8,200 nucleotides of DNA from CAIJZX01 sp043766165. Its GTDB lineage: Bacteria > Patescibacteriota > Patescibacteriia > SBBC01 > CAIJZX01. Within the stretch, counting starts at the first letter, position 1; every line of letters begins with the position of its first letter. The stretch lies in contig JAYUIJ010000079.1 in the NCBI GenBank assembly GCA_043766165.1, forward strand, positions 1 through 8,200, in the 5' to 3' direction. Made by a program: the position numbers and the translations under genes. The notes beneath the pieces were generated by a model that did not search any database, had not been told where the DNA came from, and worked only from the letters and a program-made list of their open reading frames with translations. Shown piece by piece: positions 1 through 4,861 of this stretch.

Positions 1-1
1 G

Positions 2-67
2 ATAGTGGCCATAGTCATAGGTAGCTACGGTAACCCATTTATGAGCTATCCAGGAAACGCTTGGTAA
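2..67 (+). CDS. C-terminal end of an upstream protein (partial, 5' end outside window)
   Basis: Only one forward frame is open from the left edge. It ends at TAA 65-67 and reads about 21 residues: IVAIVIGSYGNPFMSYPGNAW. The beginning is hydrophobic, like the end of a membrane segment, and the tail is short and polar. A run of this length is not significant alone (roughly a one-in-three chance), so support comes from its position just before a promoter and a same-strand series of small membrane-protein genes. No family can be named. Confidence 0.35.
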   Translation: MVAIVIGSYGNPFMSYPGNAW

Positions 68-93
68 CAGTTTTAATGAGCTGGAAGGTGGCC

Positions 94-122
94 TTGACTT
101 TTTCGATGTTCTACCCTATACT
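94..122 (+). promoter_or_regulatory. sigma70-type promoter for the small-gene array
   Basis: TTGACT (94-99) and TATACT (117-122) are separated by exactly 17 bp, each one or two mismatches from the -35 and -10 consensus. Transcription should start near 129. It is the best promoter of the left half and lies upstream of the folded region 184-286 and the first SD-led gene at 316. The only other left-half candidate (2702-2730) is weaker, so this one probably drives much of the array. Confidence 0.75.
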
Positions 123-183
123 TCTCCGTTCTTTCAATCATCTATATATTTCCTTCGCCCACGTGAGCAGACGCGGCGCGAAC

Positions 184-286
184 AAAAACGGGTGCGTCGT
201 GCATTGCCCCGTACCACAACATGCAGTGTTGTTGGTACCGGGGTTAGTAACTGCTCAAAGTTATTAGCATAACGCACCTGTTTTTT
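184..286 (+). ncRNA. Structured leader A: three-way junction RNA closed by a 14-bp stem with a U-tract
   Basis: The closing stem pairs 184-197 (AAAAACGGGTGCGT) with 272-285 (ACGCACCTGTTTTT); one pair is G-U. Inside are two hairpins. The first pairs CCCC 207-210, GTACCA 211-216 and CAACA 217-221 with TGTTG 227-231, TGGTAC 233-238 and GGGG 240-243, with single bulges at 232 and 239 and a 5-nt loop. The second pairs 245-252 with 259-266 (8 bp, one G-U). The 3' strand ends in TTTTTT, so closing the stem could terminate transcription before the gene at 316, whose SD begins 18 nt later. It may be a cis-regulatory leader or a short standalone RNA of about 155 nt. It matches no known riboswitch I can name. 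The folding was done by eye. Confidence 0.6.
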
Positions 287-315
287 CGTAAAGCACCTAA
301 TCCAAGGAGGTATCA

Positions 316-621
316 GTGTCCAATCGCATGCTGGTGATGCTTCTCACTCTGTCTGAGCTTGTGGTTGCGCTCTTCATCTGGAAAGTGGGCTATATCGGAA
401 AGTATGTAGATGAGAAAGTCGTCTACCGTGCCATGGACGCCCAGGGCTTCACCAATGTCCGAGTGCTAAAACGTGACACCTGGTGGGTTAGCACTCTCGG
501 TGGTAGCGAAAGTGATGATGTGCGTTTCACGGTCGAAGCCATAAATCCGATCGGCAAGCGAGTTACTGTCTATGTCTTCGCCGGCTGGCCTTACAAGGGA
601 GCCACGATTCGAATGCCATAG
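316..621 (+). CDS. Small membrane-anchored protein of unknown function (101 aa)
   Basis: The GTG start at 316 is set by AAGGAGG (304-310) five bases upstream. Residues 6-27 form one hydrophobic N-terminal segment, a membrane anchor or uncleaved signal. The remaining ~70 residues are polar and strand-rich, with two adjacent Trp (about residues 56-57), an acidic ESDD patch, and an NPIGKRVTV stretch followed by AGWPYKGATIR. This fits a small domain outside the membrane, but I recognise no family or catalytic motif. It is the first gene after the 94-122 promoter and the 184-286 structured leader. The next gene in the series begins 243 bp after its stop. Confidence 0.75.
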   Translation: MSNRMLVMLLTLSELVVALFIWKVGYIGKYVDEKVVYRAMDAQGFTNVRVLKRDTWWVSTLGGSESDDVRFTVEAINPIGKRVTVYVFAGWPYKGATIRMP

Positions 622-640
622 TTCTTTCAACGGGTTACAT

Positions 641-744
641 GAGAAGGTACCGTGTCATGTGCAAACATGATTTACCCTTCTCAGCTGTCTCGACTCGAGA
701 ATCAAATCAATGATTGTCCAGTCAAGAGAGAAAGTTGTACCTTC
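641..744 (+). ncRNA. Structured leader B (family copy 1), upstream of the 865 gene
   Basis: The closing stem GAAGGTAC 643-650 / GTACCTTC 737-744 is perfect over 8 bp. Inside lie hairpin P2 (TCATGT 655-660 / ACATGA 665-670, GCAA tetraloop) and P3. P3 has an outer helix TCTC-GAC 688-694 / GTC-AA-GAGA 721-729 and an inner helix AATCA 700-704 / TGATT 711-715. From 688 to 738 it is nearly identical to leader C, but the inner-helix bases differ in compensating pairs. The 13-base near-palindrome TCTCGACTCGAGA (688-700) is shared. A competing helix (GAGAAGG 641-647 / CCTTCTC 676-682) would exclude the closing stem, so two states are possible. It lies in an open reading frame but is probably not translated: the shared sequence in leader C falls in a different frame. 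Confidence 0.65.
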
Positions 745-816
745 CACTTCCAATACTTTCTAGGGAAACATTGCTGTTCAGTTTGCGACGCGTTGCTGAA
801 TGGGATTATCTTCGCC

Positions 817-840
817 TGGCTTTGGAATAATTCCGAGCCA
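817..840 (+). promoter_or_regulatory. Hairpin just upstream of the 865 gene's ribosome binding site
   Basis: TGGCT 817-821 pairs with AGCCA 836-840 and GGAA 824-827 with TTCC 831-834, leaving a TAA loop and a small internal loop. It ends 14 bases before the GGAGG at 855-859. A weaker hairpin (TTCAG 777-781 / CTGAA 796-800) precedes it. There is no T-run, so it is not a terminator. It may be part of the leader's expression platform or mRNA protection, but it is seen in this copy only. Confidence 0.4.
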
Positions 841-864
841 AACATGTACCAACCGGAGGTCAGT

Positions 865-1413
865 ATGAACCTGCTCACCGTTCTTTTCAAAGGTAAGCGC
901 CGAAACCCGCTGGGCGTCCTGGACGACATGATTGCCAAGTCCGAAACGCTCGCTCGCCAGCTCCAGCCGCTCGCCAACCGTTTGCTAACCAGACACAGCG
1001 ACGGAATCACGGAGATCACGGCCTTCTTCGATGCCGTCTCATCATTCCAGGACGCCGCCGACATCGATCCCCTTATCGCCAAGATCGCAGAGCACAATCG
1101 GAATGGTCACTACAACGAGCTACTCGAGAAGTTGATACTCCTTCGTACTCATGTCATAAATGCTGGACGCGACATATACGGATACAACCGCACACGCCGT
1201 GGCCAGCACGTCACCGACAATGACGTCCACCTCGGTAATGTCGATGGCTACTGGACCAAAACGGTCGCCTACATCAAGACGAAGCGGCAGGAGGAGCCCG
1301 AGTACTACGCGCGAATGAATCGGCAGGCCATGCAGTTCATGACCAGCCACAGCACGCCCATCTTCAAATGTCTCGGCGCCATCGTTCAGATCGCCCGCAA
1401 CGAGGCCGCCTGA
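865..1413 (+). CDS. Helical soluble protein of unknown function (182 aa)
   Basis: The frame is open from 652, but the start at ATG 865 is supported by GGAGG (855-859) five bases upstream. The 652-864 part is Cys/Trp-rich in translation and contains structured leader B, so I treat it as untranslated. The protein begins MNLLTVLFKGKRRNPLG and is mostly charged and helix-forming. There is no transmembrane segment after the short hydrophobic start, and no cofactor or nucleotide motif. Basic clusters are KGKRR near the N-terminus and NRTRRGQH mid-protein, and the C-terminal part is Tyr/Met-rich. Codons are GC-richer than in the neighbouring malic enzyme gene. It is the only clearly non-membrane product of the array besides the 38-aa peptide. 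No family recognised. Confidence 0.7.
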   Translation: MNLLTVLFKGKRRNPLGVLDDMIAKSETLARQLQPLANRLLTRHSDGITEITAFFDAVSSFQDAADIDPLIAKIAEHNRNGHYNELLEKLILLRTHVINAGRDIYGYNRTRRGQHVTDNDVHLGNVDGYWTKTVAYIKTKRQEEPEYYARMNRQAMQFMTSHSTPIFKCLGAIVQIARNEAA

Positions 1414-1437
1414 TCTCTACCACCTAGAAACACGCAC

Positions 1438-1595
1438 CATCTACCACAAGATGTAAAAAAGTGGACGGGAAGCCCAAAAAACTTCCCATCTCTCTCGACT
1501 CGAGAACTAATTCAATAGTTGTCCGGTCAAGAGAGGAAATTGTTCATTTATTATTTAGAAATATCGCACTTGTCCGTTTCCATTTCGTGTCCACT
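1438..1595 (+). ncRNA. Structured leader C (family copy 2), upstream of the 1681 gene
   Basis: A 5' hairpin CATCT 1438-1442 / AGATG 1449-1453 is followed by TGTAAA. Next comes a closing stem AGTGGAC 1460-1466 / GTCCACT 1589-1595 (7 bp). Inside it are P2 (GGGAAG 1467-1472 / CTTCCC 1482-1487) and P3. P3 has an outer helix CTCTC-GAC 1492-1499 / GTC-AA-GAGAG 1526-1535 and an inner helix AACTA 1505-1509 / TAGTT 1516-1520. Against leader B the inner helix is AACTA/TAGTT instead of AATCA/TGATT, so both changed base pairs stay paired. Against leader F the P2 stem differs at three positions, all compensated. The stretch 1596-1668 before the AGGAGG (1669-1674) shows no further clear structure. Confidence 0.7.
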
Positions 1596-1680
1596 AGCAG
1601 AGAACAAGGCATAAACGCTATCCGCTTAACCGTCAGCAAGTAGCATTCAAGTTGCACTTACCCACACTAGGAGGTTTCAC

Positions 1681-2202
1681 ATGAGTGCTGTCAGAGGCTT
1701 GATGATCTTCATGACTATCGTACTCATCGCTGTTGTCAGCGGCATGGGCTGCGTCAACGCCATTTCGTTCAAGTCGAATATCGAGGACAATCTCAAGCTC
1801 GCCGGCGACGCGCCGACCATCGAACGGGCCAATGTGTTCCTCGGTAATGCTCTCAAGGCCATCGAAGCTCGCGGCCTGACGAGCGGCAATTCGGCACTGC
1901 TATTCCACATGCCCACTCAGGATCTCGGGATCTGGTACCAGCAGATTAAAGGCGCCCAGCAGACGACCACGACGATCATCGAGAAGGAGAAGTCCGGCAT
2001 TCCGGTCGCCCAACTCGAACGCGATAACGCCCTGATGAAGATCCGCGAGACAGTTCTGGACCAGGGCGAGAGCACGAACGTAACCGCACCGGAAAATGCA
2101 TGGATCTATCCGTACCAGTGGCTGTTCACAATTCTGGTCGTAGCAATGATCGTCTTCCTGCTGGGGACGATTATCGTCATTGCAGTGATGGTAGGCTACT
2201 AG
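1681..2202 (+). CDS. Two-TM membrane protein of unknown function with extracytoplasmic central domain (173 aa)
   Basis: ATG 1681 follows AGGAGG (1669-1674) with 6-base spacing. Residues 7-25 form a hydrophobic segment ending in a Gly-Met-Gly-Cys stretch. This is a possible but poor lipobox, so anchor is likelier than lipoprotein. Residues 30-140 are a polar, mainly helical domain with DAPTIERANVFLGNALKAIE, DLGIWYQQIK and QQTTTTIIEKEKSGI. Residues 148-170 form a second membrane segment, and only a few residues follow it. Both ends are therefore membrane-held with a ~110-residue domain on one side. I recall similar unannotated proteins in Patescibacteria and cyanobacteria but cannot name a family. 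The next gene starts 31 bp downstream, almost certainly in the same transcript. Confidence 0.75.
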   Translation: MSAVRGLMIFMTIVLIAVVSGMGCVNAISFKSNIEDNLKLAGDAPTIERANVFLGNALKAIEARGLTSGNSALLFHMPTQDLGIWYQQIKGAQQTTTTIIEKEKSGIPVAQLERDNALMKIRETVLDQGESTNVTAPENAWIYPYQWLFTILVVAMIVFLLGTIIVIAVMVGY

Positions 2203-2233
2203 AACCGATAACTACGGAAGCAGAGGAGGTACT

Positions 2234-2626
2234 ATGAATCCCACGTTGTGGATTTCCATCATGGCAGTGATTGTTGTCGCCCTGATTCTCTATGCTCCGC
2301 GATATCGCAGTAGTGCATCGCGGAAGAAAATCGCGCGGGGCAACATCACGATCGCCAAGAAAGTCTTGATCCATCTGACAGAGAAATTTCAGGGCCGCTT
2401 GCCGACTAACCCCGAACTGTATTATTACCTCCTCGACAACGAGTACTGGGCATGTAATCCCTTTACCAAGAACTGGCAGCCCATGCAGGTATTTGTAGCG
2501 GAAAGCTCGGGATCAGGCAACTCGGGTCGAACCGTCATCAAACTCGAACTATCCCAGGCTACCATTATGGTTCTCGACCTTTCGGGCTACTTCGTCTTCA
2601 TGCAGGAAACCTGGGAACTTCAGTAG
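2234..2626 (+). CDS. Single-TM small protein of unknown function (130 aa)
   Basis: ATG 2234 is preceded by AGAGGAGG (2222-2229) four bases upstream. Residues 5-21 form one N-terminal transmembrane segment, followed by a basic stretch (APRYRSSASRKKIARG) that by the positive-inside rule places the C-terminal ~100 residues in the cytoplasm. The domain contains KKVLIHLTEKFQGRLPTNPELYYYLLDNEYWACNPFTKNWQPM, a Gly/Ser-rich linker (SSGSGNSGR) and a strand-rich end (TVIKLELSQATIMVLDLSGYFVFMQ). The gap to the preceding two-TM gene is only 31 bp and has no structured leader, so the two are likely a co-expressed and perhaps interacting pair. No family recognised. Confidence 0.75.
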   Translation: MNPTLWISIMAVIVVALILYAPRYRSSASRKKIARGNITIAKKVLIHLTEKFQGRLPTNPELYYYLLDNEYWACNPFTKNWQPMQVFVAESSGSGNSGRTVIKLELSQATIMVLDLSGYFVFMQETWELQ

Positions 2627-2633
2627 CGCGTGG

Positions 2634-2790
2634 CGTGCTGTAAACGGTCGGAGAGGTACCGAAACACAAGACCTCTCACCCTGTACGTTGTTGTACGGGG
2701 CTTCACTTGAATATTCCAGTCATATATGATTACCTAGCTGGAGTGTTAAAGTGAGGGTTCGCACATTTACATCGTTTATAATTAAGCACG
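2634..2790 (+). ncRNA. Structured leader E: long-range closed multi-hairpin element, upstream of the 2814 gene
   Basis: The closing helices are CGTGCT 2634-2639 / AGCACG 2785-2790 and TAAACG 2641-2646 / CGTTTA 2773-2778, 12 bp in all around an internal loop. Within are three hairpins. P2 is GAGAGGT 2651-2657 / ACCTCTC 2671-2677. The second is CCCTGTAC 2679-2686 / GTACGGGG 2693-2700, one G-U pair. The third is two-part: CACTT 2704-2708 / AAGTG 2749-2753 and ATTCCAG 2713-2719 / CTGGAGT 2738-2744, with a palindromic TCATATATGA (2720-2729) in its loop. The 5' flank TGTAAAC before P2 resembles leaders C and F (TGTAAA). The rest has diverged, so membership in the same family is inferred from layout. 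Confidence 0.55.
2702..2730 (+). promoter_or_regulatory. Possible internal sigma70 promoter inside leader E
   Basis: TTCACT (2702-2707) and TATGAT (2725-2730) are spaced 17 bp; matches are four of six and five of six. The -10 box overlaps the palindrome TCATATATGA (2720-2729), which could serve as an operator. Because these bases also take part in the leader E hairpin, either reading could be coincidental. Confidence 0.25.
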
Positions 2791-2813
2791 ACTCCACCAC
2801 AAACGGAGGCAGC

Positions 2814-2954
2814 ATGTTCACCTCAATTGTACAGGAAACCTTCAAATCGTTTCAAACGAATGGTACACAAGAAATGATCATGGGCGTTGCAGGTATCCTG
2901 ATTCTTGTAATTGCCCTCATAGTCGGAATCATCAGCGCTATCAAGCGCAAGTAA
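2814..2954 (+). CDS. 46-aa single-TM peptide of unknown function
   Basis: The frame is open from 2751, but GGAGG (2805-2809) four bases before ATG 2814 fixes the start. The upstream part lies in leader E. The product begins MFTSIVQETFKSFQTNGTQE, has a transmembrane helix at residues 21-42 (GVAGILILVIALIVGIISAI), and ends KRK, giving a short polar N-terminus and a basic C-terminal end. Small holin-like, toxin-like or complex-subunit peptides look like this, but nothing in the sequence decides. A 38-aa peptide gene follows 35 bp downstream with its own ribosome site. Confidence 0.65.
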   Translation: MFTSIVQETFKSFQTNGTQEMIMGVAGILILVIALIVGIISAIKRK

Positions 2955-2989
2955 TACACTTACACACCACTCGAACAGAAAGGCAGGCC

Positions 2990-3106
2990 ATGGACTGGAT
3001 TCTCGACATTATCAAGTTCTTCGACCACCTGTTCAAGTCCACTCCGCGACCCAAACCGGATCCCAACCGAAAAGGAAAGAACGGCACGCCCGCAAAGTGG
3101 GAATAA
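2990..3106 (+). CDS. 38-aa amphipathic peptide of unknown function
   Basis: GAAAGG (2978-2983) lies six bases before ATG 2990, and TAA is at 3104-3106. The product starts MDWILDIIKFFDHLFKS, a likely amphipathic helix with W3, I4, L5, I7, I8, F10, F11, L14 and F15 hydrophobic. A proline- and lysine-rich tail follows (TPRPKPDPNRKGKNG) and ends AKWE. It would bind the face of a membrane rather than span it. It is likely co-translated from the same transcript as the 46-aa TM peptide just upstream. Short length makes this less certain than its neighbours, but the ribosome site, position and amino-acid pattern favour a real gene. Confidence 0.55.
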   Translation: MDWILDIIKFFDHLFKSTPRPKPDPNRKGKNGTPAKWE

Positions 3107-3115
3107 ACATCGCAC

Positions 3116-3226
3116 CATCATCGCCAGATGTAAACAGGGCGGACGTCATGTGAATTATCATGACGTTCTCTCTTGAGAACAGAATACGTATTATGTTTTT
3201 AAGAGCGAAAATATCGTTCGTTACAT
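3116..3226 (+). ncRNA. Structured leader F (family copy 3), upstream of the 3259 gene
   Basis: CATC 3116-3119 / GATG 3127-3130 forms a 5' hairpin followed by TGTAAA, as in leader C. P2 is ACGTCATG 3143-3150 / CATGACGT 3159-3166, with 8 perfect pairs and an 8-nt loop. P3 has an outer helix CTCTT 3170-3174 / AAGAG 3201-3205 and an inner palindrome AATACGTATT (3183-3192). GTTCTC 3165-3170 / GAGAAC 3175-3180 is an alternative hairpin. A closing stem ATGTAA 3128-3133 / TTACAT 3221-3226 is possible but excludes the 5' hairpin. It aligns with leader C from GCACCAT through the P3 3' arm, with P2 stem changes compensated. The frame is open through it from 3160, but it is probably not translated. Confidence 0.65.
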
Positions 3227-3258
3227 ATTGCCAACCAACCATAGAAAGGATTGTGGTC

Positions 3259-3621
3259 ATGCCATTTGGTACGCCATACCTAGTTCTACTTTTCCTCAGT
3301 GGCGTTTCGTTCATGGTCATCATGAACTCCTTGGACACACCGGTCGGGACAACAAAGCATGTACCAAGGAAGACATGTGTCATGTGCGTGCTCATCGGAT
3401 CAGTAACACTCTTTCTCGGTCTTACATGGGCCATACTGCACTCAACTGAACTGAATGTGCCCTACTTCCTAACCGGTATCATGCTGATGGTTGGAGGTGG
3501 TTATCTTGGCTCATATTTGATCGTCAACGGCTACTACTATCAGAAAACCCAGACCGGCTCCTGGAAGGTACTCGTTAGCATCCTTGTAACTACAGGCGCA
3601 GTAGCTTTTCACTTCAGGTAG
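3259..3621 (+). CDS. Four-TM membrane protein of unknown function (120 aa)
   Basis: The frame opens at 3160, but AGAAAGGA (3243-3250) eight bases before ATG 3259 is the only ribosome site and 3160-3226 belongs to structured leader F. Residues about 5-21, 40-60, 68-90 and 101-118 are hydrophobic, giving four membrane helices joined by short polar loops. The first loop (NSLDTPVGTTKHVPRKTC) is basic and probably cytoplasmic. There is no transporter signature or conserved charged residue inside the helices. The last helix ends within a few residues of the stop. An intrinsic terminator begins 25 bp after the stop, so this is the last gene of the array. Confidence 0.7.
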   Translation: MPFGTPYLVLLFLSGVSFMVIMNSLDTPVGTTKHVPRKTCVMCVLIGSVTLFLGLTWAILHSTELNVPYFLTGIMLMVGGGYLGSYLIVNGYYYQKTQTGSWKVLVSILVTTGAVAFHFR

Positions 3622-3645
3622 AGAAATCTGAACTGCAATTAGTAT

Positions 3646-3670
3646 AAGACCATGCACTATGGTCTTTTTT
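3646..3670 (+). terminator. Intrinsic terminator ending the small-gene array
   Basis: AAGACCAT (3646-3653) and ATGGTCTT (3659-3666) form a perfect 8-bp stem with a GCACT loop, followed by TTTT and more T-rich sequence. The first ATG in the malic enzyme frame (3652) lies inside this hairpin, which argues against it as the start of that gene. Confidence 0.85.
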
Positions 3671-3688
3671 CTTTATCCAAAAATCATA

Positions 3689-3697
3689 TGCTATACT
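3689..3697 (+). promoter_or_regulatory. Extended -10 promoter of the malic enzyme gene, leaderless transcript
   Basis: TG (3689-3690), one base, then TATACT (3692-3697) make an extended -10 element. The -35 position 17 bp upstream (TTCTTT, 3669-3674) is weak, as is usual for extended -10 promoters. The predicted transcript start near 3704 is only about two bases before ATG 3706, which has no SD sequence. Confidence 0.6.
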
Positions 3698-3705
3698 ACT
3701 CCCCT

Positions 3706-4860
3706 ATGAACTACGATCACAGCTCTCTTCGGCTTCACAAAAAATACCAAGGCAAGTTACGAATTTCGTCATTAGTGTCCATAAAAAACAAAAAAGATTT
3801 ATCGTTAGCGTATACGCCCGGCGTGGCCGCTGTCTCGAAAGAAATTAGCAAGAAGAAAGAATTAGCTTCTATCTTAACCTTAAAAGGCAGAACCGTGGCC
3901 GTTATTTCTGATGGGTCGGCTGTTTTAGGGCTTGGGAATTTAGGTCCAGAAGCTGCATTGCCGGTGATGGAAGGCAAGGCCGTACTCTTCAAAGAATTCG
4001 CTGGGGTTGATGCTTTTCCGATTGTTTTAGCGACACAGAACACTGATGAAATTGTAGCGGCCATTAAAGCCATCGCGCCCACCTTCGGCGGTATCAACCT
4101 GGAAGACATAGCCGCGCCGCGCTGTTTTGAAATTGAACAGCGGTTAATTAAAGAACTCAACATTCCTGTTTTTCACGATGACCAACATGGCACCGCCATT
4201 GTTGTTTTAGCTGCGCTCACCAACGCCCTAAAGATAGTCAAAAAACAACTATCCTCTGTCCGGATTGTCATTAATGGCGCGGGTGCAGCGGCAACGGCAA
4301 TCGCTTACCTACTGATCGACGCCGGCGCCAAAGGCGAAAACATTATTGTGGTTGATAGTCAGGACACATTGTTCCGTGGACGACCAAAAATGAACGACGA
4401 AAAAAAGTTATTGGCGGCCGTGACGAATCCCCGTTTAATTCACGGTGGCTTAGCTACCGCCTTATTTAATGCCGATGTATTTATTGGTACTTCTGTCGCA
4501 AATGTCCTCAAGCCAGAATGGGTTGCCACCATGGCCGACAAACCAATTGTTTTTGCCATGGCCAATCCAAATCCAGAAATTGATCCGAAGCTGGTTAAGA
4601 AAACAAAGATCGCTGTCTTCGGCACCGGACGATCTGATTTACCAAATCAAATTAACAATGTCTTAGCGTTCCCCGGCGTTTTCCGGGGTACGCTTCAAGC
4701 CGGCGCTCAGCAGATAACAACCAAAATGAAACTCGCCGCGGCGAATGCTATTGCCCGTAGCGTTTCAAGTGCCGCCATCAAACACGGTAGTATCGTGCCT
4801 AATCCGTTTGACCGCCACGTTCACCTAGCTGTTGCCCGGGCGGTTGAACGCGCGGCGTAG
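3706..4860 (+). CDS. NAD(P)-dependent malic enzyme (oxaloacetate-decarboxylating), short form
   Basis: Converts malate to pyruvate and CO2 with reduction of NAD(P)+, in the cytosol, feeding pyruvate or NADPH supply. At 384 aa it has the length of the short bacterial malic enzymes, without the phosphotransacetylase-like extension of E. coli MaeB. Visible motifs: SLAYTPGVA with catalytic Tyr36, the SDGSAVLGLGNLGPEAALPVMEGK block with Lys91, metal ligands Glu133-Asp134 in NLEDIAAPR and Asp159 in FHDDQHGT, the Rossmann loop NGAGAAAT (190-197) with Asp217 ending the next strand, and NQINNVLAFPGVFRG near residue 325. Cofactor preference cannot be told. ATG 3706 is chosen over 3652 because family similarity begins there and 3652 is inside a terminator. 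Codons are AT-richer than in the array to the left. It ends one base from the convergent RodZ-like gene. Confidence 0.95.
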   Translation: MNYDHSSLRLHKKYQGKLRISSLVSIKNKKDLSLAYTPGVAAVSKEISKKKELASILTLKGRTVAVISDGSAVLGLGNLGPEAALPVMEGKAVLFKEFAGVDAFPIVLATQNTDEIVAAIKAIAPTFGGINLEDIAAPRCFEIEQRLIKELNIPVFHDDQHGTAIVVLAALTNALKIVKKQLSSVRIVINGAGAAATAIAYLLIDAGAKGENIIVVDSQDTLFRGRPKMNDEKKLLAAVTNPRLIHGGLATALFNADVFIGTSVANVLKPEWVATMADKPIVFAMANPNPEIDPKLVKKTKIAVFGTGRSDLPNQINNVLAFPGVFRGTLQAGAQQITTKMKLAAANAIARSVSSAAIKHGSIVPNPFDRHVHLAVARAVERAA

Positions 4861-4861
4861 A

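Noticed and set aside
61..267. 68-residue open frame across the first promoter
   Set aside because: It runs through the -35/-10 boxes and the 184-286 folded region, and has no ribosome site.
184..285. tRNA-like fold from the 7-bp GGTGCGT/ACGCACC stem with two inner hairpins
   Set aside because: No T-arm GGTTCGA motif, no D-arm, no CCA and a 37-nt bulged hairpin; the stem continues into an A/U tract, fitting a leader or terminator instead.
652..864. N-terminal extension of the 865 gene (71 extra residues)
   Set aside because: It has no ribosome site, is rich in Cys and Trp in translation, and contains a structured element whose homologue elsewhere is read in another frame. GGAGG at 855-859 points to ATG 865.
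1461..1643. 60-residue open frame in leader C
   Set aside because: No ribosome site. It coincides with the conserved hairpins, and the shared sequence with leader B is in a different frame, so conservation is at the nucleotide level.
184..3226. Integron-like gene cassettes: a promoter followed by promoterless small genes separated by folded elements, resembling attC sites
   Set aside because: I found no paired RYYYAAC / GTTRRRY core sites at the element ends and no integrase in the window. The shared parts lie upstream of starts, as leaders. It stays an outside possibility if an integrase lies to the left.
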